This document shows positions 1-13,300 of a stretch of 64,000 bases of DNA, piece by piece. Source of the stretch: Undaria pinnatifida (taxonomy: Eukaryota; Sar; Phaeophyceae; Laminariales; Alariaceae). Each line of letters begins with the position of its first letter. Positions within the stretch are counted from its first letter, which is position 1. Both the position numbers and the translations under genes were made by a program. The notes beneath the pieces were generated by a model. The model searched no databases. It saw only the letters and a program-made list of their open reading frames with translations, and had not been told where the DNA came from. The stretch is from the NCBI GenBank assembly GCA_012845835.1, contig JABAKD010000006.1:5448318-5512317 (forward strand), given 5' to 3'.

Positions 1-1268
1 AGCAGCATAGACAGCAGCAGAGGCGTTAGTGACCTAACGTCGCCGGCGACGGTGTACACGCCAGATTTTCAAACATAAAGGTAAACGGGAAAACAAGACC
101 CACCACTTCGAAATAAACCCACTTCCCAACAATCAGAAGCCATAATGGGCGCCCCATATATCTCATGCGGTCATTTCTGGAGCCTCAAAACTAGAAAAAT
201 AATCGCCAGAAATAATCGCTCAAAATGTTTCCACATTAGTAGGTTTTACGCAAGAAAAAGTCCCTACGAGCACAAGGAGCACTCGGAAGGATTGGAACCA
301 GCATCATTGAGTTCAGCAGGGACTAAATTCACTTACCAATCTACAGGGGACGCCTGCTTTACACCTGCTGTATACCAGTACAATCGTGACCTGTCCGACC
401 TACTGCAGTAAGCCCCCCCGACAAGGCGGTCTCAGTAAGGCGGTACGATATTAAATAGTGTTCCGATATAAGGCGGTACAGTACTGTTTCGATACAAGGC
501 GGCCAAAATCACTTGGAGCGACTGGGGAGTTGCTAGAGCTATGAGTCGGCAGGATTTAACGACTAATATCTAATCGGTAGGTGACGTTCGCCGACTACTT
601 GCCTTTAGTCGGCAAGTCGGCTGCGTCCGATCGAGTACGCATACAGAATAACCTGAACGACGTATCACCCCAGAAAACACAGGATCTAGGTGATCTACAG
701 TAGAAGATCGTGATCTGATGTCCATTCGAATCGACCACAATGAGAACCCCGGATTAAGAGCGCCCCGTGACAAGCAACCCGAAACATGCGCTCTTAACTA
801 CAAAGCGCTCTTCTTTGTGGTGGGAAATATGTCGCCTTTAGTGTGGCGGGACATGCCGAGTTGTCCGCTCTTAACCCCCGCATGCTCTTAAATCGGGGTA
901 CCCACTGTATACAGGTCGTGCACGACATCTCAAAACCGCGAAAGCATGAGATCTAGAGTTATTGACACTAAGTAGTGATCTGTCAGATCTGCAACCATCT
1001 GGTAATTGATTCCTCGAGCGATCTACCGGAATTAATGAAGCACCCGATCCAGTATACAGATCCTGCGAGACAAACCCCAACGGTAAAATTATCCTGATGA
1101 TCTACAGTTTAGATCGCGATCTCCCGAATTGCGCAACTGTGTAATCCTCAGATCTTGCACGGCATCTCACGGCGGCAACTACGCAAAATACAATATCTAG
1201 ATTATCTACTCTACATCAGTGTTTGTCTGATCTGTGCAATCACCAGATCGCCCATTGTCCATCCTCAC
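1..1268. other. Intron 30 of Nup160 (partial), diverged repeats
   Basis: No supported exon. It holds short GATC-rich imperfect repeats (about 670-1250, motif GATCTACAGTAGATCGTGATC and variants) and a run of AAGGCGGTAC-like repeats near 420-500. The Nup160 C-terminal exons are expected further left. Confidence 0.5.
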
Positions 1269-1347
1269 CCTCGAGCTAAGTCTTTCCTCCAGGAGGGTCT
1301 CAGCGGCGGCCTTGTGGTACGAGAAGTTGCTAGCCACGCTATCCAGC
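1269..1347 (-). CDS. NUP160: Nup160 exon 30 (last exon in window)
   Basis: Residues 1543-1569, 79 nt, one base in and phase 0 out, acceptor TTGACATGCAG, donor [26 protein letters not shown] then ERLSSR matches 'YKVQNNLYHHCVINKLLSHGV'. Family members have roughly 70-100 more residues. I find no convincing further exon in 1-1268, so the 3' end probably lies outside the window. Confidence 0.8.
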
Positions 1348-4300
1348 CTGCATGTCAAAAACAGGTTAACCGAGGACGAGAGGTGGGGGGGGGGTAGCGG
1401 ACGGGGATGGGGTGGAGTGGGGTGGCGCAGGGTAGGGTAGGGCAAGGTAGGGTAGAACAGGGTAGGGTAGGGTAGAGTAGGGTAGGGTAGGGTAGCGGGT
1501 AGGGTAGCGGGTAGGGTAGGGTGGGGTAAGGTCGGGTGGGGTAAGGCAGGGCAGGGTAGACTAGGGTAGGGTAGGGCAGGGTAGGTTAGGTTAGGGTGGA
1601 GAAGGGTAGGGTAGGGTAGCGAGTAGGGTGGGGTAAGGCACGGTAGGGTAGACTAGGGTACGGTAGGCCAGGGTAGGGTAGGTTAGGGTGGAGAAGGGTA
1701 GGGTAGGGTAGCGAGTAGGGTAGGGTAGGATAGGTTAGGGTGGGGTAGGGTAGGGTAGGGTAGGGTAGGGTAGGGTAGGGTAGGGGTAGGGTAGGGTGGG
1801 GTAGGGTAGGGTAGGGTGGGGTAGGGTAGGGTAGGGTAGGGTAGGGTAGGGTAGCGTAGGGTAGGGCAGGGTAGGGTAGGGTGGGGGTAGCAGTCGCCTT
1901 CCACAACGAAAAAAAAGCACATCTACTTTTCAAATAGGACTTTTTTCTGCATAAGTTTTGGTGTGGTTGGACGTTTGTTCAACTATACCTGGTATACCAC
2001 GTACATGTTTTGCAGGACTTCTCCAAACAAAAGTTTCATTTTTTTAGCGTCAAGAAATACACATTTTCATATTTTAAAAGCACAGCTTCTCTCCATACTG
2101 GAGCCAAAATGGGCGCCACACGGCATTCAATGTATATTCAGAATTTGATCATACTAACGTCTTGTTGATTTCGCGTCATAATACCGTACAGGTGGCTCCA
2201 GCAGTCTCCACAGCAAAACATAACGTCTAGGATAAAGTATAGAAATTTGGGAATAATTTATGCGTGAGTTGTTATACCTTCCATCTCCGTTCCATCCCGA
2301 ATTATACTAGTAAGTATATATTTCGAAGTACTGCATCAGGTACCAGGTACGTGTGTTTGGCGGGTTTCTTCCAACAAAGTTTCAACGGGCAGGGAGGGGG
2401 GGGCGTGAGGGGAACGTCGGTGTGGTAGGGAGGGGGTAGGGGGTGGTGATAGGCGTAGTTCAGGGCGGTTGCGGGGGACGGTGGGGGTATGGGGGTAGTA
2501 GGGGTAGGGTAGGGCGGGGTGGACCGGCAGGGCAAGGCACACGACGCAATACACGACAAAGCACGCGGGGCGCGGCACACACGACAAAGCACACTCTCCA
2601 ACAAAAAGGAATGGTAGAGGTGGCTCTAGTGAAAAAAAACACGCAGGACACATAATATATATATCCTTAATGAGGACACACAACCCGTAATATGCGCGAT
2701 CGGAGTATCACACACAGTTTGCAAAGATGAGTTTCGACACAATATTCGATCTCACAGCTGGAGTGTCTTTGATTTTTATAATATATCGGGCTGGCGGGGC
2801 AAAAGTTGTACGTCTCGAATGAAGATACGGGAACTCAGACAGGCTAACAGTGTATCCCCATAAGCACAGGTAAAAGAAAGAACGATAAGATATATCTGCG
2901 TGTGGCAAAATGCTAACTATTCTAAAAGATACTGCGGGCGATTGATTGTTGACCTTTTTACCACTAGCAAAAAAACTATCACTAAATTAAAAGGATTTTC
3001 TCCCCGAATGGTTGGTGCAGTTCTGAACGCAGTGTGTTGGTTGGCAGCCTTCGTATTTCGCACCGTCTTCGAAAACGGACACGAGTGTTGATACCGCAGT
3101 TCTACCACACACGCTGCGATATAGGCGCACCATTTTGTGTCAGAGACTCTCCGCTTAACCCCTTGAGAGCCCCCAAACCCCTCCCTATACTAATTCCAAG
3201 TAATTTTGTCCCCAGAAAGAGGTTCCAGCTGTAAAGGGGTTAAGGAGCTCCATACTTCATCCCGGGGAGCACCAAAAAAAAAAAACTTGACCACATTTTC
3301 TTTTTTAAAGGAGCCAGACACAGGGGGTTACGAAAACTAAGAAAAAGAAAAAGAAAGAAAAAAAGATAAAAAAGAAAGAAAAGAAAGAAAAAGAAAGTAA
3401 AAAGAAATAATAAGAGAAAAAAATGAAAGAAAAAGAGAACGAAAAAAGAGAGAAAATATTTGGAAAAAAAAGGGAAAAAAGAAGAAAGAAATAAAAAAGA
3501 AAAAAAGAAAAGGAAGAAAGAAAAAAATGAAATCAGAAAGAAGAAAAAGAAAAAAAGGAAAGAAAAAAAAAGAAAAAAAAGAAAGAAAAAAGAAAGAACA
3601 AAGAAAGAAAAAAAAAAAGAAAAAAAAAAGAAAAAAAAGAAAGAAAAAAAAGAAAGAAAAAAAGAAAGAAAAAAGGCGGAAAAAAGGAAAAAAAAAAACG
3701 AAAAAAAAGAAAGAAAAAAAAGAAAGAAAAAAAAAGAAAAGACAACAATGGAAAAAAAGAAAAATCATTTTTTTGATTCCCACAGAAATCACAACGCTCC
3801 GATTTTTTCGTTTTTTTTCACCCTTATAAATGCTTGCGGCTTCGTTTTCTCCTTTTTTTGTGCTCATCTGCCTCACACAAGAACTTATTTTGGGCAAACT
3901 TAAAGTGCAATCCGTTGACCAAATCCATGGCCTAGGTGTAAAGAGAAAGTTTACATTCCAAAAACAAGAACGTTTTTTCCCGGCGATTTTGGGTTCAGAA
4001 GCCCCGTCATTCAGAAAAAAATTTGTCAAAAAGTGGTATACTTTCATACCTCCATCGTAGCAAGCATAAAAAAAAAGTATACCTTAACACCCCCCCGCTT
4101 TTCTGAACATAGTACATATTAGTAAAGTGCAACCCGATGACCAAATCCATTGCCTAGGTTTGAAAAAAAAATCATGTCACAAAAAAAATAACGTTTTTTC
4201 CCGACGATTTTGGGTGAAGAAGCCTCGTCATTCACAAAAAGAAGTCAAAAAGGGGTATACCTCACTACGCCCCCCCCCCTCCCCCGCTTTTCTGACCACA

Positions 4301-7300
4301 GCACGAAAGAAAGAAATAGCCAAAAAGTGTTATACCTTCGAACCTCCATCGTAGCAAGCGTAAAAAAAAAAAGTATACCTTAATGATACCTTAATACCCC
4401 CCCTCCGCTTTTCTGAACATAGTAGTACATGTTACCGAGTGTTTCGACTGGCAGAGAAAGGAGTAAGCGTGCGAGGCGGCCGCTTTAGGGACCGACCCTC
4501 CAGATGATTCCAGGACATTCGCCGTACCATCGAAAAAAAATACTTCGAAGTAGCAAGAACACAGACTGCTGGCAGTATATCCTTCAAGCACAAGTAAAAC
4601 AAAGAATGAGATGCTATCTGCGTGCAGCAAATATGCTAACGTTTCACTGGAGTGGCCGTATTCGGTATGTTCGTCAGCTTGTTCCCACTCAATCCCTATA
4701 TCTTGGGCTGGGGCTAGAAAATTCTGAAAATTATCAGGTGAGACAGGGTGTGTGTGTCCCACACTAAGTTCAGTACACAATATAGCGTTCTTGCGTTTCG
4801 GACAAAGGTCGAGCTAAAACAAAATTGACTCAAGCAGTCTAAGTGCTGTGACGTGCTGCTGTAAAACCACATCAGGTACCTGATTTACATTATCTTCGAG
4901 TATTAATACTACATAATCAATTACACCAAGTACTCAAAAGAATTACCACTTTTTATTGTGCTCATCCCTTCTATTATCATCGCACTTGTTCCTTCTCCTT
5001 CTCCCTCCCTAGACGCGATTTAGGTCATCCGGGGTCGCTAAGCAAGCTTTTCTACCCCCTCCCCACCGCGGCACGCGCCTTCATTTCTGTCGCGAGAAAT
5101 ATTCCAGCTGTTCCTTCCCTCGTCGACTCGCATCGAGCGCGCGAACTCATGGGTCCTATTGCTGAGGTCACACTCACGAACTTAATCGATAACTAACACA
5201 TTCATCACATTTTTCATTATTTCTGCACCTGAGCAGCTGCCTAAGCACGGCCCAGAGCGAGACGGCCCGCTCGACCGAATCATTCGTTTCGTCCGCAGGC
5301 ACCCAAGGCTTAACTGGACCCACTCCCCGAAGCAGCGGGGGCAACCGCCCACGCGCGAAGCCCTCTGCAATGTCTTCTGCCTGGAGTGGGGTAGGTGAGG
5401 TGGGTGGTGGCGGCGGTGGTGGTGGGGGTGGATGTCAGGGTGGTGGACTCTACTCAAGTTTAATCGAGGGTATCGAGTAGAAAAACAGATGCCATAACGT
5501 GCAGCAGCAATAGCTGCAGAAAAACTAACAGCTGCGCATGAATTCACGGAAGCCAACGCTATTCTCAGCCCTCAGTCTTTATAGTCAAATCGTGCGCAAA
5601 AAAACGACGATACAGCAGCAGCAGAAAAACTAACAGCTGTGTGGAAATTCACTCACGGAAGCCAACGCTATTCTCAACCCTCAGTCTACACAGACAGATC
5701 GCGTAAAAAAAAAAACGAAAAGTGCAATGTAAGAAAGAAGAGAAGACTCCGGAGTAGCATTTCTTGCCCAAAACACCTGTCATTGACGGGGCCCCTCAAT
5801 TCGACCAACACCCACAAACTGACAACTATCGCTGGAGTCCCATTTGTGGTTTAACAAAAATATTAGACCTCTGAGTCGGCTGGAAACCACAACAAAAAAC
5901 TAATCGGCAGGTGCAGTTAGCCAACTAACCGACTTAAGCTGGCAAGACGGCGGGAGAAGCCAGCTCATGGCCAGCCGACTTGCCAACTTGAGTCAGGCGA
6001 GCGAAGCGAGTCAAATCAGCTACCCCCGGGCAACGTGGCCCCGGACCAAAAAACGAAAAAAAGCATCCCGCATCAAACAACACCCATAAGTCGAATAGTC
6101 AGCACGCCCGGGAAACGACTAACTATTAGCCCGACTAATATCTACAGTAGTTGGTGACTGAATTCGTGCCGACTCACAGCTCTAAAACTTATTCGTTTCA
6201 CAACGTTATCCTTTGCGGGCCCTTCGGGAGTCCTTCTGAAGCCCTTAGGGGAGCCCTCGGGGGCCCTTCGGGAGCCCTTCGGGAGCCCTTCGGGGAGCCC
6301 TCGGGGGCCCTTCAGGGTTTGATTCGCTTGGAATCCCGGGGTTGCCGCACGTTGAAAACGGGGGGTGGGGGGAATACCACTAAAAACTGAAGAAAAAATA
6401 ACTAACCACGCCGCGCAAGTAACCTGGCAAGCACAACACAAACCTGCCCTAAGCGAGTTTAGAGCTTCGTCCATCCACACCAAGGCCACGGGATGCGCAT
6501 TGGGATACACTCGTGCTGCGGTACAGGTAGCACGTTTTGCCAGATTTTTCTTTGTCAGACAGACAGACGGGGCTTCTTAACCCAAAATCGTCAGAATTTC
6601 GTTCTTCGTTAAATATTTTTTGTTGGACTACCTAGGCCATGATGGGATTGTTCACGGAGTAGCCCCCCCCCCCCCCCGCCCCCCCCCCCCCCCCCCCCCC
6701 CCGCTCGCCCCCCCCCCAAATCGTTTTTAATTCCTTAGAAGACCCGTGCTACGGTGTACAGGTGCACCACTTTTTTCTGAGGTTCCTCAATTTGAGAGCT
6801 TAAGACCGCTACTACACCGTAGGATGAAAAATCCCATGGCCTAGGTACACGACGAGAATCATCATGCAAAAATAAATAAACGGGGCGTATTGACGACGAT
6901 TTTTGGGTTAAAGAGCTCCGTCATTCACAAAACCATTAAGACAAAAAGAGATACCCGTCAATACCTCTACCGTAGCACGTGCCGAAGGCGTCATTCAGAA
7001 ACGATTCAAGACAAAAAGAGGTATAGCTTACTACCTCAATCGTAGCACGTGCCGAAGGCGTCGTTCAGAAACCACTTGAGACAAAAAGAGGTACACCTCA
7101 ATACCTCTACCGTAGCAGGTGCCGAAGGCGTCATTCAGAAACCATTTAAGACAAAAAGAGGTACACCTTAATACCTCCACCGTAGCACGTGCCGAAGGCA
7201 TATTATACATGGAGAGAGGGCTGTTCAAGCGAGGAGCCTCAGACGAAAAAGAGGGGTACCTCTATCGTAGCACGCGTTGAAAAAGGTACACCCCACCATG

Positions 7301-10300
7301 GCATGCGTGCAGAATCACAACCCCGCCTCTCCCGCGAACTCTTCTCATTATCCATCGTCCAAAAGGTACACCCCCGCCATGGCATGCCGTACACCCCACC
7401 ATGACATGCGTACAGGATCACAACCCAGCCTCTCCCGCGAACTCTTCTCATTATCCATCGTCCAAAAGGTACACCCCCGCCATGGCATGCGCGTACAGAA
7501 TCACAAACATCCCTCCTCTCCCGCCAAATATCTCCTTTTCTCGATCCCCAAAAAGGTACACCCCCCACCATGGCATGCGTACAGGATCACAAACCCCCTC
7601 CCCCTCTCCCGCCAACTCTACTCCTCTCGATCCTCAATGGAGTCAATCGTGTTTACAAGTTACCCCTTCGGGGTGTGATTGGCTTGGAAACCCGGGCGGG
7701 GGGGGGGGGGGGGTCGCAAGTGGAAAAGGGGAACACATGAACACATACAGAAAAGAAATTTACAAAAACATTCTAACAACGTCAGCTATGAGTTCGACAA
7801 GTTTAGGGTCCATACTCACCTTGCAAGCTTCGTGATACACCGGTCACCCGTTTTTAGTAAGTTGTCAGGTTTCATCATTGCCGAAGGCAATATTAAATAT
7901 ACACTGCTGTACAGCAGTAGTAAAACCTGAATCGATACATGGGAGTAATAATGGGCAGTAAACCTGCAACGAAACATGACGATGACATTAACATATTACA
8001 TCACACGAAAACAATTAGCCACCGCCCTTGCAACCGGGCAAGTACCATCGAGTAGCATCGACCAGCCCAAACGAGTTAATAGGTTAGTCTACAAAAAAAC
8101 AGAACGATATATATAGCAGCAACAACAAGAAATGCTAGTGTGGGAAACAACTCACCGAAGCGCAAGCTCGAGCAGCAGCTGCGACCACTTTGTCCATCTC
8201 GGCACGCATCACCGTGGGCTGTATAAGAAGTAGCAGGACAGGGAGGGGGGTGGGGGTGGGGATGGGGGTGGGGGTAGGGGTGGGGGTGGGGGTGGGGGTT
8301 GGGGTGGGGGTGGGGGTGAGGGTGGGGGAGGGGGAGGGGTGGAGGAAGGGGGTAACGCATGGCTTTGCATGGGTTTCAAAGCGAGCCGTTTATCGTGCGG
8401 AAGATATTTGATCAGAGCACTGTTTACGCTTGTGCGGCATCTGCATCTGAAGCAAATGGAACAAAACGAAAAATACAAACAGAACGAAAAACAAAAAAAA
8501 AATCAACCTTAGAAAAAACCAAAAAGCGAACAAAAACGAAAACTTACCAAAAAAAAAACTCAAACAAAGTGAGCCAAAAACGGAAACAAAAAAAAAAACG
8601 AAACTAAAACAACAGGGCAAACAGCAGAGATAGGACAAAAAACTTTACACTACGTTCCACGCCTTACCTTGTCGTCCAAACCCCGAAGCACAACATCAGC
8701 CGCCTCCTCGTACCTCCCCGCCGCCAACAAAGCCTCCACAACCTTTATCCCCCCCGTCACCACCACCCCTCCCCCCCCTCCCCCCCCCTCCCCCCCCGCC
8801 TCCCCCTTCACCAAACCCTCTCATCAACCGCCCGCCTCCAGCCTCCCCGCCCCTCCCGTAGCCCTCCACCACAGCCAACACGCCTCCTCCCCCCAAACCC
8901 CCACCCTCTTCCTCGGCGAGGTCAATCGCAGCAGCAACCCGCACAGCTTCTCTCTCCAGCACAGCTGCGGTGCGAACCCCAGCCGGCTGTCCTGATGCGT
9001 CTAGGGTGCGCCTAGCCCCCTCGTGGGGGAAAACAGCCGCGATTGTGTCGCCATCTTGCCCTAGAGGGGCCACGGCTAATGCGTTAAGGGCGGCTAAGCG
9101 CGCGCGCTGCGCCGCTGCCGCGTAGGGAAGGGTTGCCCCTTCGGGGTGGGCTTCAAGCCTGGTTGAGGAAACGGGAGTGGGGCGGGGGGGGGTCGTCGAC
9201 TGGTTGCACGAACATCACCAACACAGTCATTATCGCCAACAACACTATCTCCACCAAACTCAAAATCAACATCTACCGCCACCACCACCACCATCCGCAC
9301 CACTGCCACCACCATTTCCACCAGCAACACCACAACCCCCAACGCTACCCCCGCCAACAAATACAACACAACCACGCACACCACCACCAGCAACATCACC
9401 AATACCCTCCTTCCCGCCCCCCCTTCCCCCCCCCCCCCCCTACCGCCTCTTCCCTCCTCCCTCTTCCACCCCCTCTGTTATCCTCGTTTGACTGCCCCCC
9501 GTCCCGCCCCCCCGTCCTCGCCCTCCCTCCCCCCTCTTCCCCCCCAACAAAAATCAAACAAAGCTCACCTCGCCCTCAGGTCATCCTGAGCCCGAGCAGC
9601 CTCCACCATCTCCCCCCTCCCTACAAAGAACGCGTAAAGGCAGTCGAAGTAGTTAGCCTTCCTCTTCCCGCCCGCCCCACTGTCCCCACCACCACCGCCA
9701 ACTAGATCAGAAACCCTCGAGCGAAGAGCGGCCTCCCACATAGCATCCTCAACTACCGCGGCCGCCTCCCACGGGGTTTCCACATAACCCCCAGAGCCGT
9801 TCATGTCGAAGTCGGAACATGGGCATTTTTCAAGAGGGAGGGAGCACAGCTCGCCCAGTCGGCCACTCTCGCACATGTGCCGGGTGAGAGCTTCCAGGTT
9901 TTCCTACGATCAAAAAGGAGATGGGGGGGGGGGGGGAGGGGGGGAGGAGGGGGGGGTGACTACAACTTGTGCAGGCTAAGGGCTTCCAGGTTTTCCTACT
10001 AGAAATAGCTGAGGAGAGAGGGGAGAGGGGGGGGGGGACTCATTTCATGCATAGCCGAAGTCGTATGACCATACACCCTCGCATCCTACTACACCGGGAC
10101 GGAGCAGGTCGGGTTTTCAACAACCAGGCAGACACTTCTTGCACCAAGCGTCAAGCGCCGTGACGTCTTCGGCAAGACGCGAGCTGCACCATACCAAGTA
10201 CCGCTTGTGAGGCGGACTTCCGCATCTTGCGCGTACCTTCTTGCATGTAGATGACAGTTTCGAATGAATTGAAGGGGGGGGGGGTTAGGCACGGGGGCGG

Positions 10301-13300
10301 GGGGGGCGTGGGGTCGGGGGTTGGGGTTGGGGGGGGGTGGCGTAGGTGTGGGGGGGAGGGTGGAAAGCTCGGGCACACACAAAACGCGGCGCTGTTGCTT
10401 GCACTCAGGCGGTATGCGTGTGCGCATGTACTGCGTGTTGGATCTCGTAAACCAGAGTTTGTTTTTTATCGTTGAAAAAACACGCTACGACACACCTGGC
10501 ACAAAACAAACAATTAGCCACCACGCTCTATGATATACCAGTACAAAACATATAAACCACTTGCAACAACTCACAACTAATCCCTAGCTAGAAATAACCC
10601 AGTATGTAGATCAAAGGGCGAGGCTCATAACCTTACGCAATGAAGATTGCAATAGCCGGCGTGAGGGGTGGCGGCAGCACTGCCCCGCACCACCGCACCT
10701 GGTGCCTTTGCCCCCCAGCCCACAGGGTTGTCGCAGATGGCATCGAACGCCCCCTTCATAAAGATAACGCCTCCGAAGGGCGCTTTCGTTCCAACCAAAA
10801 CTTCCAAAGGGATTGATCACCCCACACGATGATATGATATACCAATATATAAAAAAAAACAATGATGAAAAACATACCGTCCTCAAAAAATAATACATAA
10901 GACCGGCTTGCACGTAGTCTTCAGAATAAAAAAAAGAAATTACTATTGACGCTAAATGTGGATGGTAGAACCACGCAGGAATGCTCGCCTCACGCGTTCA
11001 CTGAATGCACCGGGTACACAATACCCCATTATCAAGCATATGGGCCGCGAACCACCGCACCTTCCGCTGCTGCCCCACGGGATTGTCGCAAATGGCGTCG
11101 AAAGCCTCCTCGAAAGATAACGCCTCGGACGCGTGCTTGAAAACCAGCTGGCACAGCCTAGCCTGGCGTTGTGGCTCGGCGACGCGGAGATCCCTTTGGC
11201 GGGAGAACGATCGGGAGGCGTGTTTTTTTTAGTAATTTCCAGCTCCTAAACTTGTGCTAGTCTAACTCCAAGTGTTTCATCCCCATGTCGGGAGTGCGGT
11301 GCTAAACGAGTTATCGCCTTTACAACTGGAAACCCTTTTTTTTTAACGAATTTACTTGAGGTTAGTATAGGGAGGAATTTGTGGCCCCTCCCAAAGGGGT
11401 GAAGCCATTCCCGGCGCATTCTACGCATTCTACCATATTCGGTGCACAGATTCTTCTTCGCCTCATCACCCAAAACAAGGTCGCCGAGAAAATCATGTGA
11501 GCAGTCCTAGCCGAGCGTGCTGCAATGGAGGTAGCCCTTTTTTTTTTCGAGCTGAAACGCTGTTTTAACGACGGCGCTGCTTAACGCCCTTCCGACTGGA
11601 AACCCTTTTTAATAACAAGTTAGTTGGAGTTAGTACAGAGAAGAGCTCTGGGGCTGCTTAACCCTTCACCCCTTTCCGGGCTTCAGCGAAAAAAAAAAAC
11701 TGCCGAATGAAAATTGAACAATTGCGGTATCGATCACACGAAGAAAATCGCGGGCTGCTGGAGACGGTGACGGCAGGTGTAGAGGCCTAGCCACGGCGGT
11801 GCAAGGAGGCGCACGATCCTGGCCGTGCTTCTTTGAGGCCATGCTCTATTACGCTAGCGTGCTGCACGCACCTGGGCCCCACAACGACCATGTCCCAAAA
11901 TCGTCCGAATCTTGACACTCTTTGCGATATGCTTCGCGTTATTCCTAGGCCTTCGAATTGTCATCTGGTAAAACTGTTAGTTTTCTCCCAATATATACAT
12001 GGTCAGATTTTGTCCCCCGCTCACCGACTGACTAACATCACCCTGTTGACCCTGGTACAATCTACACTGTAGTTCCGGAGGGGAGTCGCCGACCTATGTC
12101 CTTAATGAGGACACACACCCCGTACTACGCGCGATCGGAGGATCACACACAGCTTGCAAAGATGAGTTTCGACAACATCTTCGATCTCACAGCTGGAGTG
12201 CATGTTTATTCTTATAAAATATATACTGAGTATATATCATTTTTATATTCCTCAAGCAAGGAACGTCCGAGAAATGGTTTCACGTCTACCGCAGCATTCG
12301 TCCCTATTGCCTACAGGTATTTAACGGAAAGTATAGTGAAACACGAAAGGGCTCCGTCCCGACCATATCGCCTAGTTCATCAGTGAAAGAAGCCCAGTCA
12401 GACAAAAGACACCCGGCCAACAAAGATGTTACCGTTGTCGCAGCAGCGCCTTCCATGCCTTTGTCCTAGATTGCCTTGCATCAGGGAGTAGGCGGACAGG
12501 AATACGGACAGCCGAGAAGCAAGCACGCAGACGACAAGCAGACAGAGAAACACAGAAGCAAAAGAAGTAGTCAAGCAAAGAAGACAAGCCAACAAACGCA
12601 AAAAACGCAAGCAAAACAAAACAAGCCAGTAAACAACCCAACAAAGACGCGAAACAAACAACATGAACAAACATGCAATCGGTCAGTACACCCAGACCAA
12701 AAAAGAAGAAAAAAGATAACACTAACCTCTCTGTAGCAAGAGCAGCGCGAGCGAGCTCCAACGCGTCCACCGCTCCCCTCCCCCCAAAGTCCCCCCCACC
12801 CCCGCCTCCACCCGCCATCCCTCCCCCGCCGCCCCTGCCACCTCGTCCCTGCTTAGCTCTCTGGCGCACGCGCTCCACCTCTGCTAGAGCATCTTCATAG
12901 TGCTTTACCACTACTTCACCTCCACCACCTCCACCACTAACGCCACTACCACCACCAACACTATTGTTGGTGTCGGGCCTAAAGAGAGAGGCTCTCAGAG
13001 GCTGTGAGGCCTTGATGTACCACCCTGTTGCCTTGTCGAGGAGGCATCCCTGTGGCGGGGGAGGTAGGGTTGTATTAGGGTTAGGGGCGGGGTTGGGGGG
13101 GTTAAGATATCTTAGGGGTTGGTCGAGAGGGGTGGAATGCGGGTGGAGGGGCCGGGAGGCGTTGGGGGTGGGGTAGAACGGGGTAGATATTGGCCAAGAG
13201 TTGGTGTGAAAAAAACAACAGCAACAACAATTGACGGCGCTATTCTCACCGCTGAATATAGCCCCCGCCCCCCCGAGCGAGCCACCGCCTCCGCCGAGTA

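Noticed and set aside
1-28. Possible further Nup160 exon after a GTTAG acceptor at the left edge
   Set aside because: Phase 0 is open but the residues do not resemble the expected C-terminal block, and the window ends too soon to judge.
1586-1933. Long Pro/Tyr/Leu-rich ORFs on the minus strand
   Set aside because: They are translations of the (GGGTA)n array. A five-base repeat free of stops is open in every frame of one strand.
3337-4047. 236-codon Phe-rich ORF
   Set aside because: It is the complement of a purine-only tract and has no protein-like composition.
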